Shown here: positions 45,425 to 54,726 of the stretch, piece by piece
Layout: each line of letters begins with the position of its first letter
Position numbering within the stretch: the stretch's first letter is position 1
Source: Pseudomonadota bacterium
GTDB lineage: Bacteria > Myxococcota_A > Polyangia > Polyangiales > Polyangiaceae
NCBI GenBank assembly: GCA_023398955.1
Contig: JAEWRL010000095.1
Coordinates: 1-64,000 of the forward strand
Length of the DNA stretch: 64,000 nucleotides
Reading direction: 5' to 3'
The notes under the pieces: generated by a model
Told to the model about the DNA's origin: nothing
Database searches by the model: none
What the model saw: only the letters and a program-made list of their open reading frames with translations
Program-made: the position numbers and the translations under genes

Positions 45425-46479
45425 TCACACCGTCTCCGCGTCCACGAAGCGCACGGGCAGTCCGCGAGCTTCGGCACGTTCGATCTCGAGGCGCATGCCG
45501 GCGGTGATCGACTGACCGTAGACGCGCACCTCGTCGCTGGCGTCGAGCAGCTCGAGGCAGAGGGCGAGCGCACGTTCGCGCTCGGTCGCCTCGTCCATGA
45601 ACTGCGGCAGGTAGAGCTGCGGCGCGATGGGTAGATGCCCGCTCGCCGACAGCGCCTTGCAGATCTCGGTCACCCGCTCGACGTTCTCCGCGGGCGCGTT
45701 GCGGTACGGGTGGCAGACGTAGACCCGGCGTGTGCGGAAGCCGGGGACTGTTCGCCTCCGATCAAGGCGGACCAGCTCGGCGGCGCAGTAGTGAAGCGCG
45801 TCGAGCACCTCGGCGAGCGCCTCACGGAGGTACTGTCGGCCGTCGTCTGCCTTCCACGGTCCGTACTCGCTGCGCCCAGCATCGATGCGACGAAGCAGCG
45901 TGCGGAAGATGGCGCGCTCATCACCGGCGAAGGCGGCGAGCTGCGCGTGGTCCTCCATCGCCGGCAGCAGGCGTTTGGCGACCTCGAGACTGGCGCGAGC
46001 GTCGTCGAGGGCCCAGTGCTCCTCGCCTCGCTCGATGCCCAGGTGCTTGCACACCGGCGTCAGGGACACCGATTCGATCGTTCCGGACGAGAGCAGCGGC
46101 CATGCGAGCGTTGCGGTGTCGAGCAGGTGGTGATCGAGCCCAGCAGGGCGATGCCCGACGCGCTTCCATGCCGCCTCCAGGAACCCGCGGTCGAAGGCGA
46201 CGTTGTGCCCGGCGAGCGCAGCACCTTCGAGAAGCGGTGCAAGCTGCTGCATGGCTTCGGCGAGCGCGACACTGTCGGTCCAGGCTTCCTCGTTGTAGCC
46301 GTTGACGCGGAGTGCCTCGGGGTCGGCGTCCTCGATGCGCTCGGGTTGAACCTTGAGCGCCAGCTCCGTCTCGATCTTCAGCGTGCGCGGGTGCACTCGA
46401 ATGACCGCGACCTCGATGATCTCGTGGCGATCCGGGTCGAGTCCGGTCGTCTCGCAGTCGACGAAGACCAACGGACGCA

Positions 46480-46483
<4 letters not shown>
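45425..46483 (-). CDS. DnaQ-like exonuclease fused to a deoxyribosyltransferase-like domain
   Basis: Three parts are visible. Residues 1-175: DEDDh exonuclease (FVDCETTGLDPDRHEIIEVA; LAGHNVAFDRGFLEAA; HWALDDARASLEVAKRL). Residues about 180-255: a helical middle (EYGPWKADDGRQYLREALAE, VLDALHYCAAELVRLDRRR). Residues 260-352: a DUF4406/nucleoside 2-deoxyribosyltransferase-like domain (RRVYVCHPYRNAPAENVERV, then LPIAPQLYLPQFMDE and VRVYGQSITAGMRLEIERAE). Together they suggest removal and recycling of nucleotides during phage replication. Its start overlaps the upstream nuclease gene. Confidence 0.75.
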
Positions 46484-47640
<1,157 letters not shown>

Positions 47641-47703
47641 TCGCTTGCCTCCGGTGGTGGTCGCCACCAGGGCAAAGCGCCGTCGAAGCCGACCGGGGAC
47701 AGC

Positions 47704-48294
47704 TCAGGTCGCCTTCGCGGTTTCCGGCTTCGCGAGCTTCTCGAACGACGTGACCTTCGCACCCGGGAACGTCGCGCACACAGCGGTCAGCGTCGCCGCG
47801 TGATCGATCCGCAGCTCGCGTCGGTCTTTGCGGGTGTACTCGGGCACGATCCACACCTCGCCGATCTCCTCCGAGGCAATGCAGACCTCGACGCCGAGCG
47901 CCTTGAACGAGGCGATGTCCTCGTCGGTCAGGTTGCGTACGAGCGGAGCGTCGCGCTCCGCGACCGAGCCCACGGCGACTGGCGATGCCTTCGGTGTCGG
48001 CGACGGCGTCGGTGCCACCTGGACCTGAGGCTTCGTCGGCCGTGAGTCTTGGGGCAGCGGATTGCCGAAGAGATCGCGAGCCGGCTCGGGCTTGGCCTCG
48101 ACCGGAGTTGGAGCTGCACGCCCGTTGGCCTTGAGCCACTCCTCGCACATGAAGTGGTCCTCGCGAGCGCAGCCGCCGTTCGACAGGTAGCTGCGACAAC
48201 GCTTCGACCCAGGCAGCGGATCGTAGTCGGGGCAGGTGAACGCCGCGGGCCGGGTCGGCTGCTCCACGACCGCCAGCCGAGCCTTCAGTGACAT
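47704..48294 (-). CDS. Hypothetical protein with N-terminal Cys cluster, 196 aa
   Basis: Residues 20-55 hold four Cys (FTCPDYDPLPGSKRCRSYLS, then NGGCAREDHFMCEEWLKANG), followed by a Pro-rich linker and an alpha/beta part (EDIASFKALGVEVCIASEEI, GEVWIVPEYTRKDRRELRID). The Cys cluster could hold zinc. It lies in the left early operon upstream of the nuclease and overlaps the small gene at 48285. Similar proteins accompany RecB-like nucleases in phages, but no name is known. Confidence 0.6.
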   Translation of the reverse strand: MSLKARLAVVEQPTRPAAFTCPDYDPLPGSKRCRSYLSNGGCAREDHFMCEEWLKANGRAAPTPVEAKPEPARDLFGNPLPQDSRPTKPQVQVAPTPSPTPKASPVAVGSVAERDAPLVRNLTDEDIASFKALGVEVCIASEEIGEVWIVPEYTRKDRRELRIDHAATLTAVCATFPGAKVTSFEKLAKPETAKAT

Positions 48295-48473
48295 GGCTCG
48301 GCCTCGGCTTCATCGACGGTGTCGTCGTCCGGGATCTCGATGCGCGCTGGCTTCCACTTTCCGTCGGGAACGCGCGCTCGCGCAGCGCGATCCGCCAGGA
48401 CGCGGAAGATGCCCGTCACGAGGATCTCTGCGATCTGCTCGCGACGGTCTTCGGCTGTCAGGTGCTCGGTCAT
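48285..48473 (-). CDS. Small protein, 62 aa, first gene of the left operon
   Basis: It begins MTEHLTAEDRREQIAEILVT and ends in an acidic run (DDDTVDEAEAEPCH). The longer frame to 48572 would run into the GTGAACAA-rich control region and lacks sense there, so ATG 48473 with GGAGG-like CGGAGGCCG upstream is chosen. It overlaps the following gene by 10 bp. Unknown role. Confidence 0.55.
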   Translation of the reverse strand: MTEHLTAEDRREQIAEILVTGIFRVLADRAARARVPDGKWKPARIEIPDDDTVDEAEAEPCH

Positions 48474-48816
48474 GCTCGGCCTCCGGTTGGTCCACCGGGG
48501 CAAAGCCGCCGAGGGCGGCAGCCGGGACGGGCGTGAACAAGGTGCACAGCCGTGCACAAGCGCCTTGTTCACGGGAAAGCCGTGGCGAGTCAGGCGGTTA
48601 GGTTGGTGTGTACAAGGTGAACAAGATTATTTTCTTACTTCTACTGTGCGAGAGCGCGCGCCGAAGCGAGCGAGGGCGCCCGAAAAGAAAAACGCGCTCT
48701 CACGTTCGTACCTCCAGCAGAAACCTGTTCACACCGGTCGAGATGAACGCAACACGCTGGAATCGCTTGGTAAATGTGTGAACAACGACGGCGTCCGCGG
48801 GCTGTTCACGTCGTGT
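48474..48816. promoter_or_regulatory. Control region with GTGAACAA/TTGTTCAC array
   Basis: In 343 bp without genes there are at least seven copies of GTGAACA in either orientation: 48533, 48566 (inverted), 48617, 48725 (inverted), 48778, 48803 and 48814 (both inverted), plus the variant GTGTACAAG at 48608 in tandem with GTGAACAAG at 48617. Arms GTGAACAAGG and CCTTGTTCAC (48533-48542 and 48563-48572) form a dyad around an inner GTGCAC/GTGCAC dyad. GAGAGCGCG/CGCGCTCTC (about 48650 and 48692) could form a terminator-like stem, and an AT-rich tract lies at 48624-48645. This suits an operator array or a replication origin. Confidence 0.6.
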
Positions 48817-49173
48817 TCACGGGCGGCCTTTCTTGTTCGCAGCTGCCCTGCGCGCCGCCTGTCGGAGCCGGGGACCGGGCTTTCGTGCCTCGACGAGGAG
48901 AGCTCGCACGCGCTCGATGGCTTCAGGGCTGAGCTCTACGGTCCCGCCCTTGGTGAGGGCCAGCTCCAGCGCAGCCAAGGTCGGCGTCATCAGCTCGCAT
49001 TCCTGGGCGCCGCCGATCGAGACCAGTCGATGCCCGCGCTTCACCGCGCCGACGGCCATCAGGAACAGGGCGATCGCTTCGTCGACCATCTGGCTTCGGC
49101 TGAGCCCGAGATCTTCGGCGAGGTCGAGAAACGCCCGGGCTCGGTGGTCCGGGATGGTCGCTTCAAGGCGCAT
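48817..49173 (-). CDS. Ribbon-helix-helix-like regulator, 118 aa
   Basis: The N-terminus has a strand followed by two helices (MRLEATIPDHRARAFLDLAE, then DLGLSRSQMVDEAIALFLMA), the plan of RHH repressors, and a basic C-terminus (RLRQAARRAAANKKGRP). It is divergent from lexA with a 159-bp spacer and lies right beside the GTGAACAA array, so it is a candidate to bind there. The last GTTC copy overlaps its stop codon. Confidence 0.65.
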   Translation of the reverse strand: MRLEATIPDHRARAFLDLAEDLGLSRSQMVDEAIALFLMAVGAVKRGHRLVSIGGAQECELMTPTLAALELALTKGGTVELSPEAIERVRALLVEARKPGPRLRQAARRAAANKKGRP

Positions 49174-49268
49174 GCTTCTCCCTCACTTCTGAGGGATCCT
49201 GGGCGGACCCGGCGCGCGCCGCAAGGCGGCTTTGGGCAGCTTGTTTCAGCTGCTTCCGTGATCCCCCT

Positions 49269-49288
49269 TGACACCCTTACAGTTGTCA
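49269..49288. promoter_or_regulatory. TGACA-N10-TGTCA dyad upstream of lexA
   Basis: An inverted repeat TGACA (49269-49273) and TGTCA (49284-49288) lies 45 bp before the lexA start and overlaps a perfect TTGACA (49268-49273). It could be the -35 of the lexA promoter with an operator. A convincing -10 at 17 bp is not visible; TATGTA at 49311 is too far. Confidence 0.4.
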
Positions 49289-49332
49289 GGGCATTGATCC
49301 GGCTTCCCGCTATGTAGGGAGAGATCCGACCT

Positions 49333-49950
49333 ATGGCCCAGGAGCCGACCGACAAGCAGCGCGAGGTCCTCGCGGCCATCGAACAGTACTCGGAGGAGTT
49401 CGGCGTTGCTCCCTCCCTCGCCGACATCGCGGAGGCCCTCGGCGTGTCGCGCGCCACGATCCACGAGCACATCGGGGGCCTGAAGCGGAAGGGCTACCTC
49501 GCCAACGTGGACGGCGTCGGACGGAGCTGGCGGTCCACGCTCCGCGCTTCTTCCACCTCTCGCCGAATCCCCATCGTGGGCCGTGTGGCTGCCGGCGCAC
49601 CCATCCTTGCCCAGGAGAACATCGAAGGCTGGCTGACCATCGACGGCACCAGCGAGCGCGACACGCTGTTTGCGCTGCGTGTGCAGGGCGACAGCATGAT
49701 CGACGCCGGCATCCTCGACGGCGACCTCGTGATCGTGCGCCAGCAGGAGGCGGCGAACGACGGCGACATCATCGTCGCCCTCATCGACGATCAGGAAGCG
49801 ACGGTCAAAAAGCTCCAGCGCGACAATGGCCAGGCTCGGCTGGTCGCGATGAACCGGAAGTACGATCCCATCGTCGTGTCTCCACCGCAGACGTTGCGCG
49901 TGCGGGGAAAGGTGATTGGGGTGCGTCGCGACCTCGATGGGGGGACATGA
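49333..49950 (+). CDS. lexA: LexA-type repressor
   Basis: The 205-aa protein has an N-terminal winged HTH (PSLADIAEALGVSRATIHEH), the self-cleavage Ala87-Gly88 (GRVAAGAPI), Ser121 in VQGDSMIDAGILDGD and Lys159 in ATVKKL. Under DNA damage, RecA stimulates cleavage and derepresses target genes. Here it heads the right early operon and may act as the phage's own lysogeny switch rather than the host LexA. Two unknown genes follow directly. Confidence 0.88.
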   Translation: MAQEPTDKQREVLAAIEQYSEEFGVAPSLADIAEALGVSRATIHEHIGGLKRKGYLANVDGVGRSWRSTLRASSTSRRIPIVGRVAAGAPILAQENIEGWLTIDGTSERDTLFALRVQGDSMIDAGILDGDLVIVRQQEAANDGDIIVALIDDQEATVKKLQRDNGQARLVAMNRKYDPIVVSPPQTLRVRGKVIGVRRDLDGGT

Positions 49951-49951
49951 G

Positions 49952-51169
49952 ATGGCCACGTTCCGACTGCAGCGCTTCACGAACATCCACACCCTGAAGA
50001 CGATCCAGCCGAGCTACTTGCTCGCGTTGCTCGAGCCGCACAAGAGCTACTTCGCGAGACGCGGTGTCGAGCTGGGCCCGATGAACGGGCACGAGCTGGA
50101 CTACGAAGGGCTGCGCGACGTTCTCATGAACCCGGACCCGAGCGCGCCGCCCAAGCTCGTGGACGACCTGTACTACGTCGACGAGATGTCGGACCGAGAT
50201 GGCATGGACGAGCTGCTCGCGGCCGTCGAAGCCATGCCGCTGAACGAGCGCATCGAGCTGGACCTGCCGCCCGACCCCACGCCGGCGGACGTCGCCGTCC
50301 AGGTTCGGTTGAAGGCGCCGCTGTTGCTCGAGCGCCATCACGCCGAGCGCTTCCTGACGACCAAGCGTGCCTTCGAGTGCTACCGGGTGAAAGATGGAGC
50401 CGACCGAACGCTCCGAGTGCCGACGGCGGCGCAGCTCTCGGACCTCAAGGAAGCGCTCGACGATAGGCTCGATCAGCTCAAGCGCGGGCGCAGCAGCAAG
50501 GTGTTCATCTACCAGAAGGACGACGGCTTCTGGTTCCTGGTGCGCCATGGGCAACCCTGCAAGCGCGAGGGAACGGTGACGGCCGATGGCTCTGGAGCCG
50601 TGTACTACCGCCCGGAGATCTACGACCCGCTCCGCTACGACCCGCGCACCGGCGAGCTCTCGATGAACGCGGAGACCAAGAAGATCGGCGTCCTCTACCG
50701 AGAGAAGATCGGCCTGCATCTCTTTGGCGACGCGACGATGTTCCCCAACTGGACGAAGTACTCCCTAGACCCGCTGCTGAGCGACGGCGAGGACAGCCTC
50801 GTTTGCACCGACGTCGAGGGGATGGAGTGGGTCCGGTTGAAGGAGATCGAGTATCACTGGGGCGGCCCTCACAAGGAGCGGACGATCCAGAAGGCCGACG
50901 ATCTCTTCGCGCTCTACCGCAGCAAACAGCGATCGCTATCGAAAGGGCCCATCGTGCGCGCCAACTTCGCCGTGAAGTTCAGCGACGCCAAGACGCCGCG
51001 CACGGTGACGGTCCGTCGCGGAAACGTCGCGAGCTTCACCCGGGACGATGACGCGCCGCTGATCGAAGAATGGCTCGTGAAGCGTGGGTTCGTTCCGCCG
51101 GCGTCGCCAACGAGCCCGAAGACGAAGGTGCCGCATGCCGAGCCTGCACGCGCTGTGGCGCACGATTGA
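49952..51169 (+). CDS. Unknown protein following lexA, 405 aa
   Basis: No family is recognised. The product starts MATFRLQRFTNIHTLKTIQP with LLALLEPHKSYFARRGVELG nearby, then NGHELDYEGLRDVLMNPDPS and an alpha/beta body (SSKVFIYQKDDGFWFLVRHG, FPNWTKYSLDPLLSDGEDSL, KGPIVRANFAVKFSDAKTPR). There is no membrane segment. Start 49952 is two bases after the lexA stop, so it is co-expressed with lexA and thus likely SOS-controlled; it overlaps the next gene by 35 bp. Roles such as a DNA- or nucleotide-binding effector are open. Confidence 0.6.
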   Translation: MATFRLQRFTNIHTLKTIQPSYLLALLEPHKSYFARRGVELGPMNGHELDYEGLRDVLMNPDPSAPPKLVDDLYYVDEMSDRDGMDELLAAVEAMPLNERIELDLPPDPTPADVAVQVRLKAPLLLERHHAERFLTTKRAFECYRVKDGADRTLRVPTAAQLSDLKEALDDRLDQLKRGRSSKVFIYQKDDGFWFLVRHGQPCKREGTVTADGSGAVYYRPEIYDPLRYDPRTGELSMNAETKKIGVLYREKIGLHLFGDATMFPNWTKYSLDPLLSDGEDSLVCTDVEGMEWVRLKEIEYHWGGPHKERTIQKADDLFALYRSKQRSLSKGPIVRANFAVKFSDAKTPRTVTVRRGNVASFTRDDDAPLIEEWLVKRGFVPPASPTSPKTKVPHAEPARAVAHD

Positions 51170-52313
51170 GCGCGAGGAGGTCCTCGCCGGCGTCGAGGCC
51201 CAGTGGCAGATCTGGCTCGGCGACATCCTCGACGTTCTGCGCCCGTACCTGAAGCCCGAGCAGGACCTGGCCAGCAGCTATCCGTGCGAGCGCCTCCCGG
51301 ATGCCTGCGCGCGCCGCGTCGTCCACCACGGAACGGATGACGTCGTCGCGGTGTGCGGTCTCGACGAGTCCGAGTGTGACCGTCGACCGCTGACGCGCGC
51401 GGACGTGGTCGTGTACGAGCTGGCGCTTCCCCGGCTGTTCGCGGGTATCGGCGAAGCGCTCGGCTGCGGTGGCGACGTGCAACCGATCGCCGGCGCGCGC
51501 GCCTGGTCCCTCGGCGTTCGCGCGGGGGGCGCGCACGTGTTCTTCGTGCTGTCCGAGCGCGAGACGGGCTATGCCGCCCCACTGGCGACGCTGCTCGCCC
51601 ACCACCCTACTGGCGACCTCGTTCTGATCGTGCCGACGGCGGATGGTCTCGCCGCGGCGGACCGCGCGTTGCTCAGCCAACGTCGCGTGGCCGTGCTCGC
51701 CTGCGACGAGCTGATTCTGATCGACGACAACGGCAAGCTCGTTCATCGCGCGCCAGCGTCCTACGTCATTCCCCCGCCCGAAGTCCTGTCCGTGCGTGAG
51801 GGCCCAGCAACCTACGCCCAGAAGCCCGTCGCTATCTGCTGGCGCCACGATAGTGCGACGCCGGTGCAGATCATCGATGCAGCAGATCTGGATCGCGTGC
51901 GTGCCATCGAGAGCGACGTCGAGCACTTCGTCGACGCGACCCTCGACAAGCCCCGCTGCTCGAAGAGCAACGGCAAGAAGAGGCGCGACGAGGAGCGGCT
52001 CACCGCAGGCCAAGTCTCCATGCTCGCCGCTTACCTCGCCCGCGCGACGCGCAGCCTCGATCACGAGCGTCCCGAGAATCTCCGCATCCCCAACGTGACC
52101 ACCCCCGCGAGCCGCAAGAAGGCGTTCAACGACATGCGACGGAAGGTCGACGTCACCACCGACTCGCGCCGCAGCTACCGGCTGTTCAAGGATCGCGCGA
52201 GCTTCTCGGGGGGACCGCAGGAGTACGAGTTCCGCCCCGATGACAGCGCGACCTACTGCTTTCTCGTGCGCTTCGAGCACTTCAGCAGCGTCGAGACCGC
52301 GGTGATCCGCTAG
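51135..52313 (+). CDS. Unknown protein, third gene of the lexA operon, 392 aa
   Basis: No family is recognised. The protein starts MPSLHALWRTIEREEVLAGV at 51135. Residues 60-210 alternate strands and helices like a Rossmann or nuclease-type fold (PTGDLVLIVPTADGLAAADR). The C-terminus has TTPASRKKAFNDMRRKVDVT and a final aromatic strand (SATYCFLVRFEHFSSVETAV). It overlaps the upstream unknown gene by 35 bp, implying a two-protein functional unit. It may be a helper of phage replication or a defence factor. Confidence 0.6.
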   Translation: MPSLHALWRTIEREEVLAGVEAQWQIWLGDILDVLRPYLKPEQDLASSYPCERLPDACARRVVHHGTDDVVAVCGLDESECDRRPLTRADVVVYELALPRLFAGIGEALGCGGDVQPIAGARAWSLGVRAGGAHVFFVLSERETGYAAPLATLLAHHPTGDLVLIVPTADGLAAADRALLSQRRVAVLACDELILIDDNGKLVHRAPASYVIPPPEVLSVREGPATYAQKPVAICWRHDSATPVQIIDAADLDRVRAIESDVEHFVDATLDKPRCSKSNGKKRRDEERLTAGQVSMLAAYLARATRSLDHERPENLRIPNVTTPASRKKAFNDMRRKVDVTTDSRRSYRLFKDRASFSGGPQEYEFRPDDSATYCFLVRFEHFSSVETAVIR

Positions 52314-52429
52314 CCGAAATCCCACTCCCACTCTTCTCCGACTCTGCTCCCAGCATCCTCCGACCCCGACCCGCAGGATGGCCTTGTCGCTGGCGGATGG
52401 GCCGCCGCGAGAAGCACCGGAGGTCATCG

Positions 52430-52639
52430 ATGCAGAAGAGTTCGAGCGAGCAGGAATGGCGCTGTCGCAAGTGCCGATCGCTGCTCGGAGTGGAGCGGTC
52501 GGGTCGGCTCCACCTGAAGTACAAGGACGCCCAGTTCGTCGTGGAGGGCACGGTCATGGCCGTGTGCCACCGCTGTTCCGAGCTGAACGAGACCCAGAGC
52601 TGTCGGCAGCGAGACGCCCGCTCGATCGCCCGAGCGTAG
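52430..52639 (+). CDS. Com-like zinc-finger protein, 69 aa
   Basis: The protein has WRCRKCRSLLGVERSGRLHL, then VVEGTVMAVCHRCSELNE: a C-x2-C...C-x2-C zinc finger in the layout of Mu Com and similar phage proteins. Mu Com binds the mom mRNA to allow its translation, so an RNA-binding regulator is plausible. ATG 52430 is chosen. No mom-like gene is seen nearby. Confidence 0.6.
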   Translation: MQKSSSEQEWRCRKCRSLLGVERSGRLHLKYKDAQFVVEGTVMAVCHRCSELNETQSCRQRDARSIARA

Positions 52640-52791
52640 AGGCGCGTGTTGCCTGCCGGCGCTGCGATGGGCGTGGCGTCGGCCCCTGAACAACTGAAGT
52701 AGCGGCAAACGCCAGGAGGCTCCTCGAGGCCCATCGGCACCGCGCCCCAGCCGGGACGCGCCGATGGCCACCGCCGCGAGCGGAGGAGCCC

Positions 52792-53730
52792 ATGGGCCTT
52801 CATCAGATGAAGTGCGCCCTCAGAGCCGAGGTGCGCGCAGAGAGAAACCAGAAGCGTTTTGAAGAAGCCAAGAAACACCAACTGGAGCTGCGTGAGCACG
52901 AGACCGTGCTCAGCGTGCTCGCCGTCCTCGGCGACGAGTCGAGCTTGCGCTACGCCGAGAAGGAGGCGCTCACCCGGGCGCTGCTCCGCGAGCACAAGCG
53001 ACGGCCACATCCGTTCTGGAACGCGGTGCTCGTCGTCGCCTTCTACCCGATGCTGGCACGGCTGCGTGGCCGCATCTTCGGCGACGCTGTGCCGGGCGAC
53101 GACCTCGACCAGATCGTGCTGTCGTCGTTCTTCGAGGTCGTCCGCGACTTCCCGCTGAGCCAGCGGCGCGATCGCACCTGCATGTACCTGCGCCAGATGA
53201 CCCAGCGCGAGGTCTTCAAGCGGGTCCGGGCCGAGCAGCGCGACCTCGAGCAGGTGCGTTTCGACGATCCCGAGGACATCTCGCGCAGGCAAGACGACCT
53301 CGAGTCCCTCGGGCACCTGGCGAGCTGGCCCGAGACCAAGCCGAACAAGCCGCGTCGCCGTGATGCGAAGGAGAACGCCGCGCTGGTGTCGTTCCTGGTG
53401 GAGCGCGCCGGTCACATCTTGGACGGCGACAAGCTCGAGCTGGTGGTCGCCACCCTGGTCCGCGGCGAGCTGCTGACGTCGTACGTCGATCGCGTTCACC
53501 CGGACCTGTCCCCATCGGAGCGGCGCCGAACCTACCAGCGCATCAAGCGACGGCACTCGCGGGCAATCGCGCGGCTGCGTGAAGTGCTCGCGGAGCTGCG
53601 GAACGATTTCGAGTGTCCCCAAACCGCGTGTCCCCGACCGGACCCCACCCAGGCTTTGACCTCTCGTGACTCGGCAAGCCCGCCGCAGGGCGGATCTAAC
53701 CGAGCCCGCAAAGGAGGTCAGAAGCCATGA
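52792..53730 (+). CDS. Sigma-70-like RNA polymerase factor of the phage
   Basis: Residues 80-150 resemble sigma region 2: FWNAVLVVAFYPMLARLRGR, then DDLDQIVLSSFFEVVRDFPL and CMYLRQMTQREVFKRVRAEQ. Residues about 220-275 resemble region 4 (VVATLVRGELLTSYVDRVHP, ERRRTYQRIKRRHSRAIARL). It could redirect RNA polymerase to phage promoters such as the GCCTGTATGT elements. The N-terminal 75 residues are a charged helix. Assigning it as a true sigma is inference from these two regions. Confidence 0.6.
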   Translation: MGLHQMKCALRAEVRAERNQKRFEEAKKHQLELREHETVLSVLAVLGDESSLRYAEKEALTRALLREHKRRPHPFWNAVLVVAFYPMLARLRGRIFGDAVPGDDLDQIVLSSFFEVVRDFPLSQRRDRTCMYLRQMTQREVFKRVRAEQRDLEQVRFDDPEDISRRQDDLESLGHLASWPETKPNKPRRRDAKENAALVSFLVERAGHILDGDKLELVVATLVRGELLTSYVDRVHPDLSPSERRRTYQRIKRRHSRAIARLREVLAELRNDFECPQTACPRPDPTQALTSRDSASPPQGGSNRARKGGQKP

Positions 53731-53969
53731 GCACCAAAGACCAGCGACCGGCGCTCACCCGCGCCTTTCGAGAAGTGACGCTCAGCCTCATCGGGCTCTT
53801 CGAGCTCTACGACGCCGAGCCCGAGCTCGTGGAGGCGACGGCCGATGCCCTCGGTCGCGTCTTCCGAGCCCACCTGAACCGCTCGGGTCCGCGCCCGAGC
53901 GACGAAGCGAAGAGCGCCCTGCACGGGCTGCTCGACGAGATGGATTCCCTGGCTGCCGAGGCGGCCTGA
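53727..53969 (+). CDS. Hypothetical protein, 80 aa
   Basis: A small acidic helical protein (ALTRAFREVTLSLIGLFELY then AEPELVEATADALGRVFRAH) overlapping the sigma-like gene by 4 bp. It could be an anti-sigma or replication accessory protein by position only. Confidence 0.55.
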   Translation: MSTKDQRPALTRAFREVTLSLIGLFELYDAEPELVEATADALGRVFRAHLNRSGPRPSDEAKSALHGLLDEMDSLAAEAA

Positions 53970-54000
53970 ACAACCAACCCAACACTGGAGGACCAAGACA

Positions 54001-54726
54001 ATGACGACTGCATGGGACCTGGCCACGACGATGGCCGACAAGCACGCGAACTCGGGCGGCATCTTCGTTCGGCTCGCGGCCAACGGAGACAAGATCATCG
54101 GGGCGTTCTGCGGCGAACCCTACGCCCGCGAGGTGATCTGGACGGGCGAGCGCTACGAGCAGTTCGACGAGAACAACAGCGCGCACCAGGGCAAGCGGCC
54201 CAGCCTGCGCGTGATGCTGAACTTCTACGTGCCCGCCGAGGGCGTGATGAAGGTCATCGAGGGCGGCACGGTCTGGTTCAAGGACGTGCTGAAGGTCCGC
54301 GACAAGTACGGCCTCGACAAGTGGCTCTTCGAGATCGAGCGCCACGGCGACGCCGGCGATCCCAAAACCACCTACAGCATCCTGCCCGAGGAGAAGCTCG
54401 ACGACGAGATGCGGGCGCGCATCGCTGCCGCCGAGCCTCACGACCTCAAGTCCATCGGCACTGGCAACGACGAGGACAACGGCAAGAGCTCGGCGGCCGC
54501 CAAGAAATCGAGCAACGCCACCGGCCCGATCGACCCGCGCGTCGCCGGTGACCTGGTCGCCAAGCTCAAGGCGCTGCCGCGCTCGGACGTGGATGCCTTT
54601 CTCGCCGAGTTCGGCGTGCAGCGGGTGCGCGACCTCGAGGCCAAGCACGAGGCCGCGGCGCGGGCGTTCATCGACCAGCTCCTCGCCAAGCAGAGCCAGC
54701 CGGAAGAAGTGGACCCGTTCGCATGA
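54001..54726 (+). CDS. Phage single-stranded DNA-binding-like protein
   Basis: Residues 1-130 form a beta-rich core (SGGIFVRLAANGDKIIGAFC, LRVMLNFYVPAEGVMKVIEG, VWFKDVLKVRDKYGLDKWLF), followed by a helical part and the acidic end EEVDPFA, which resembles the conserved D-x-P-F tip by which SSBs recruit partners. It precedes the helicase and primase genes and overlaps the helicase start. Proteins of this plan appear as ssDNA-binding proteins in other phages; it is not bacterial SSB. Confidence 0.6.
   Translation: MTTAWDLATTMADKHANSGGIFVRLAANGDKIIGAFCGEPYAREVIWTGERYEQFDENNSAHQGKRPSLRVMLNFYVPAEGVMKVIEGGTVWFKDVLKVRDKYGLDKWLFEIERHGDAGDPKTTYSILPEEKLDDEMRARIAAAEPHDLKSIGTGNDEDNGKSSAAAKKSSNATGPIDPRVAGDLVAKLKALPRSDVDAFLAEFGVQRVRDLEAKHEAAARAFIDQLLAKQSQPEEVDPFA

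Noticed and set aside
49268..49316. TTGACA paired with TATGTA as the lexA promoter
   Set aside because: Spacing is 37 bp, far beyond the 16-19 bp needed; kept only as a dyad.
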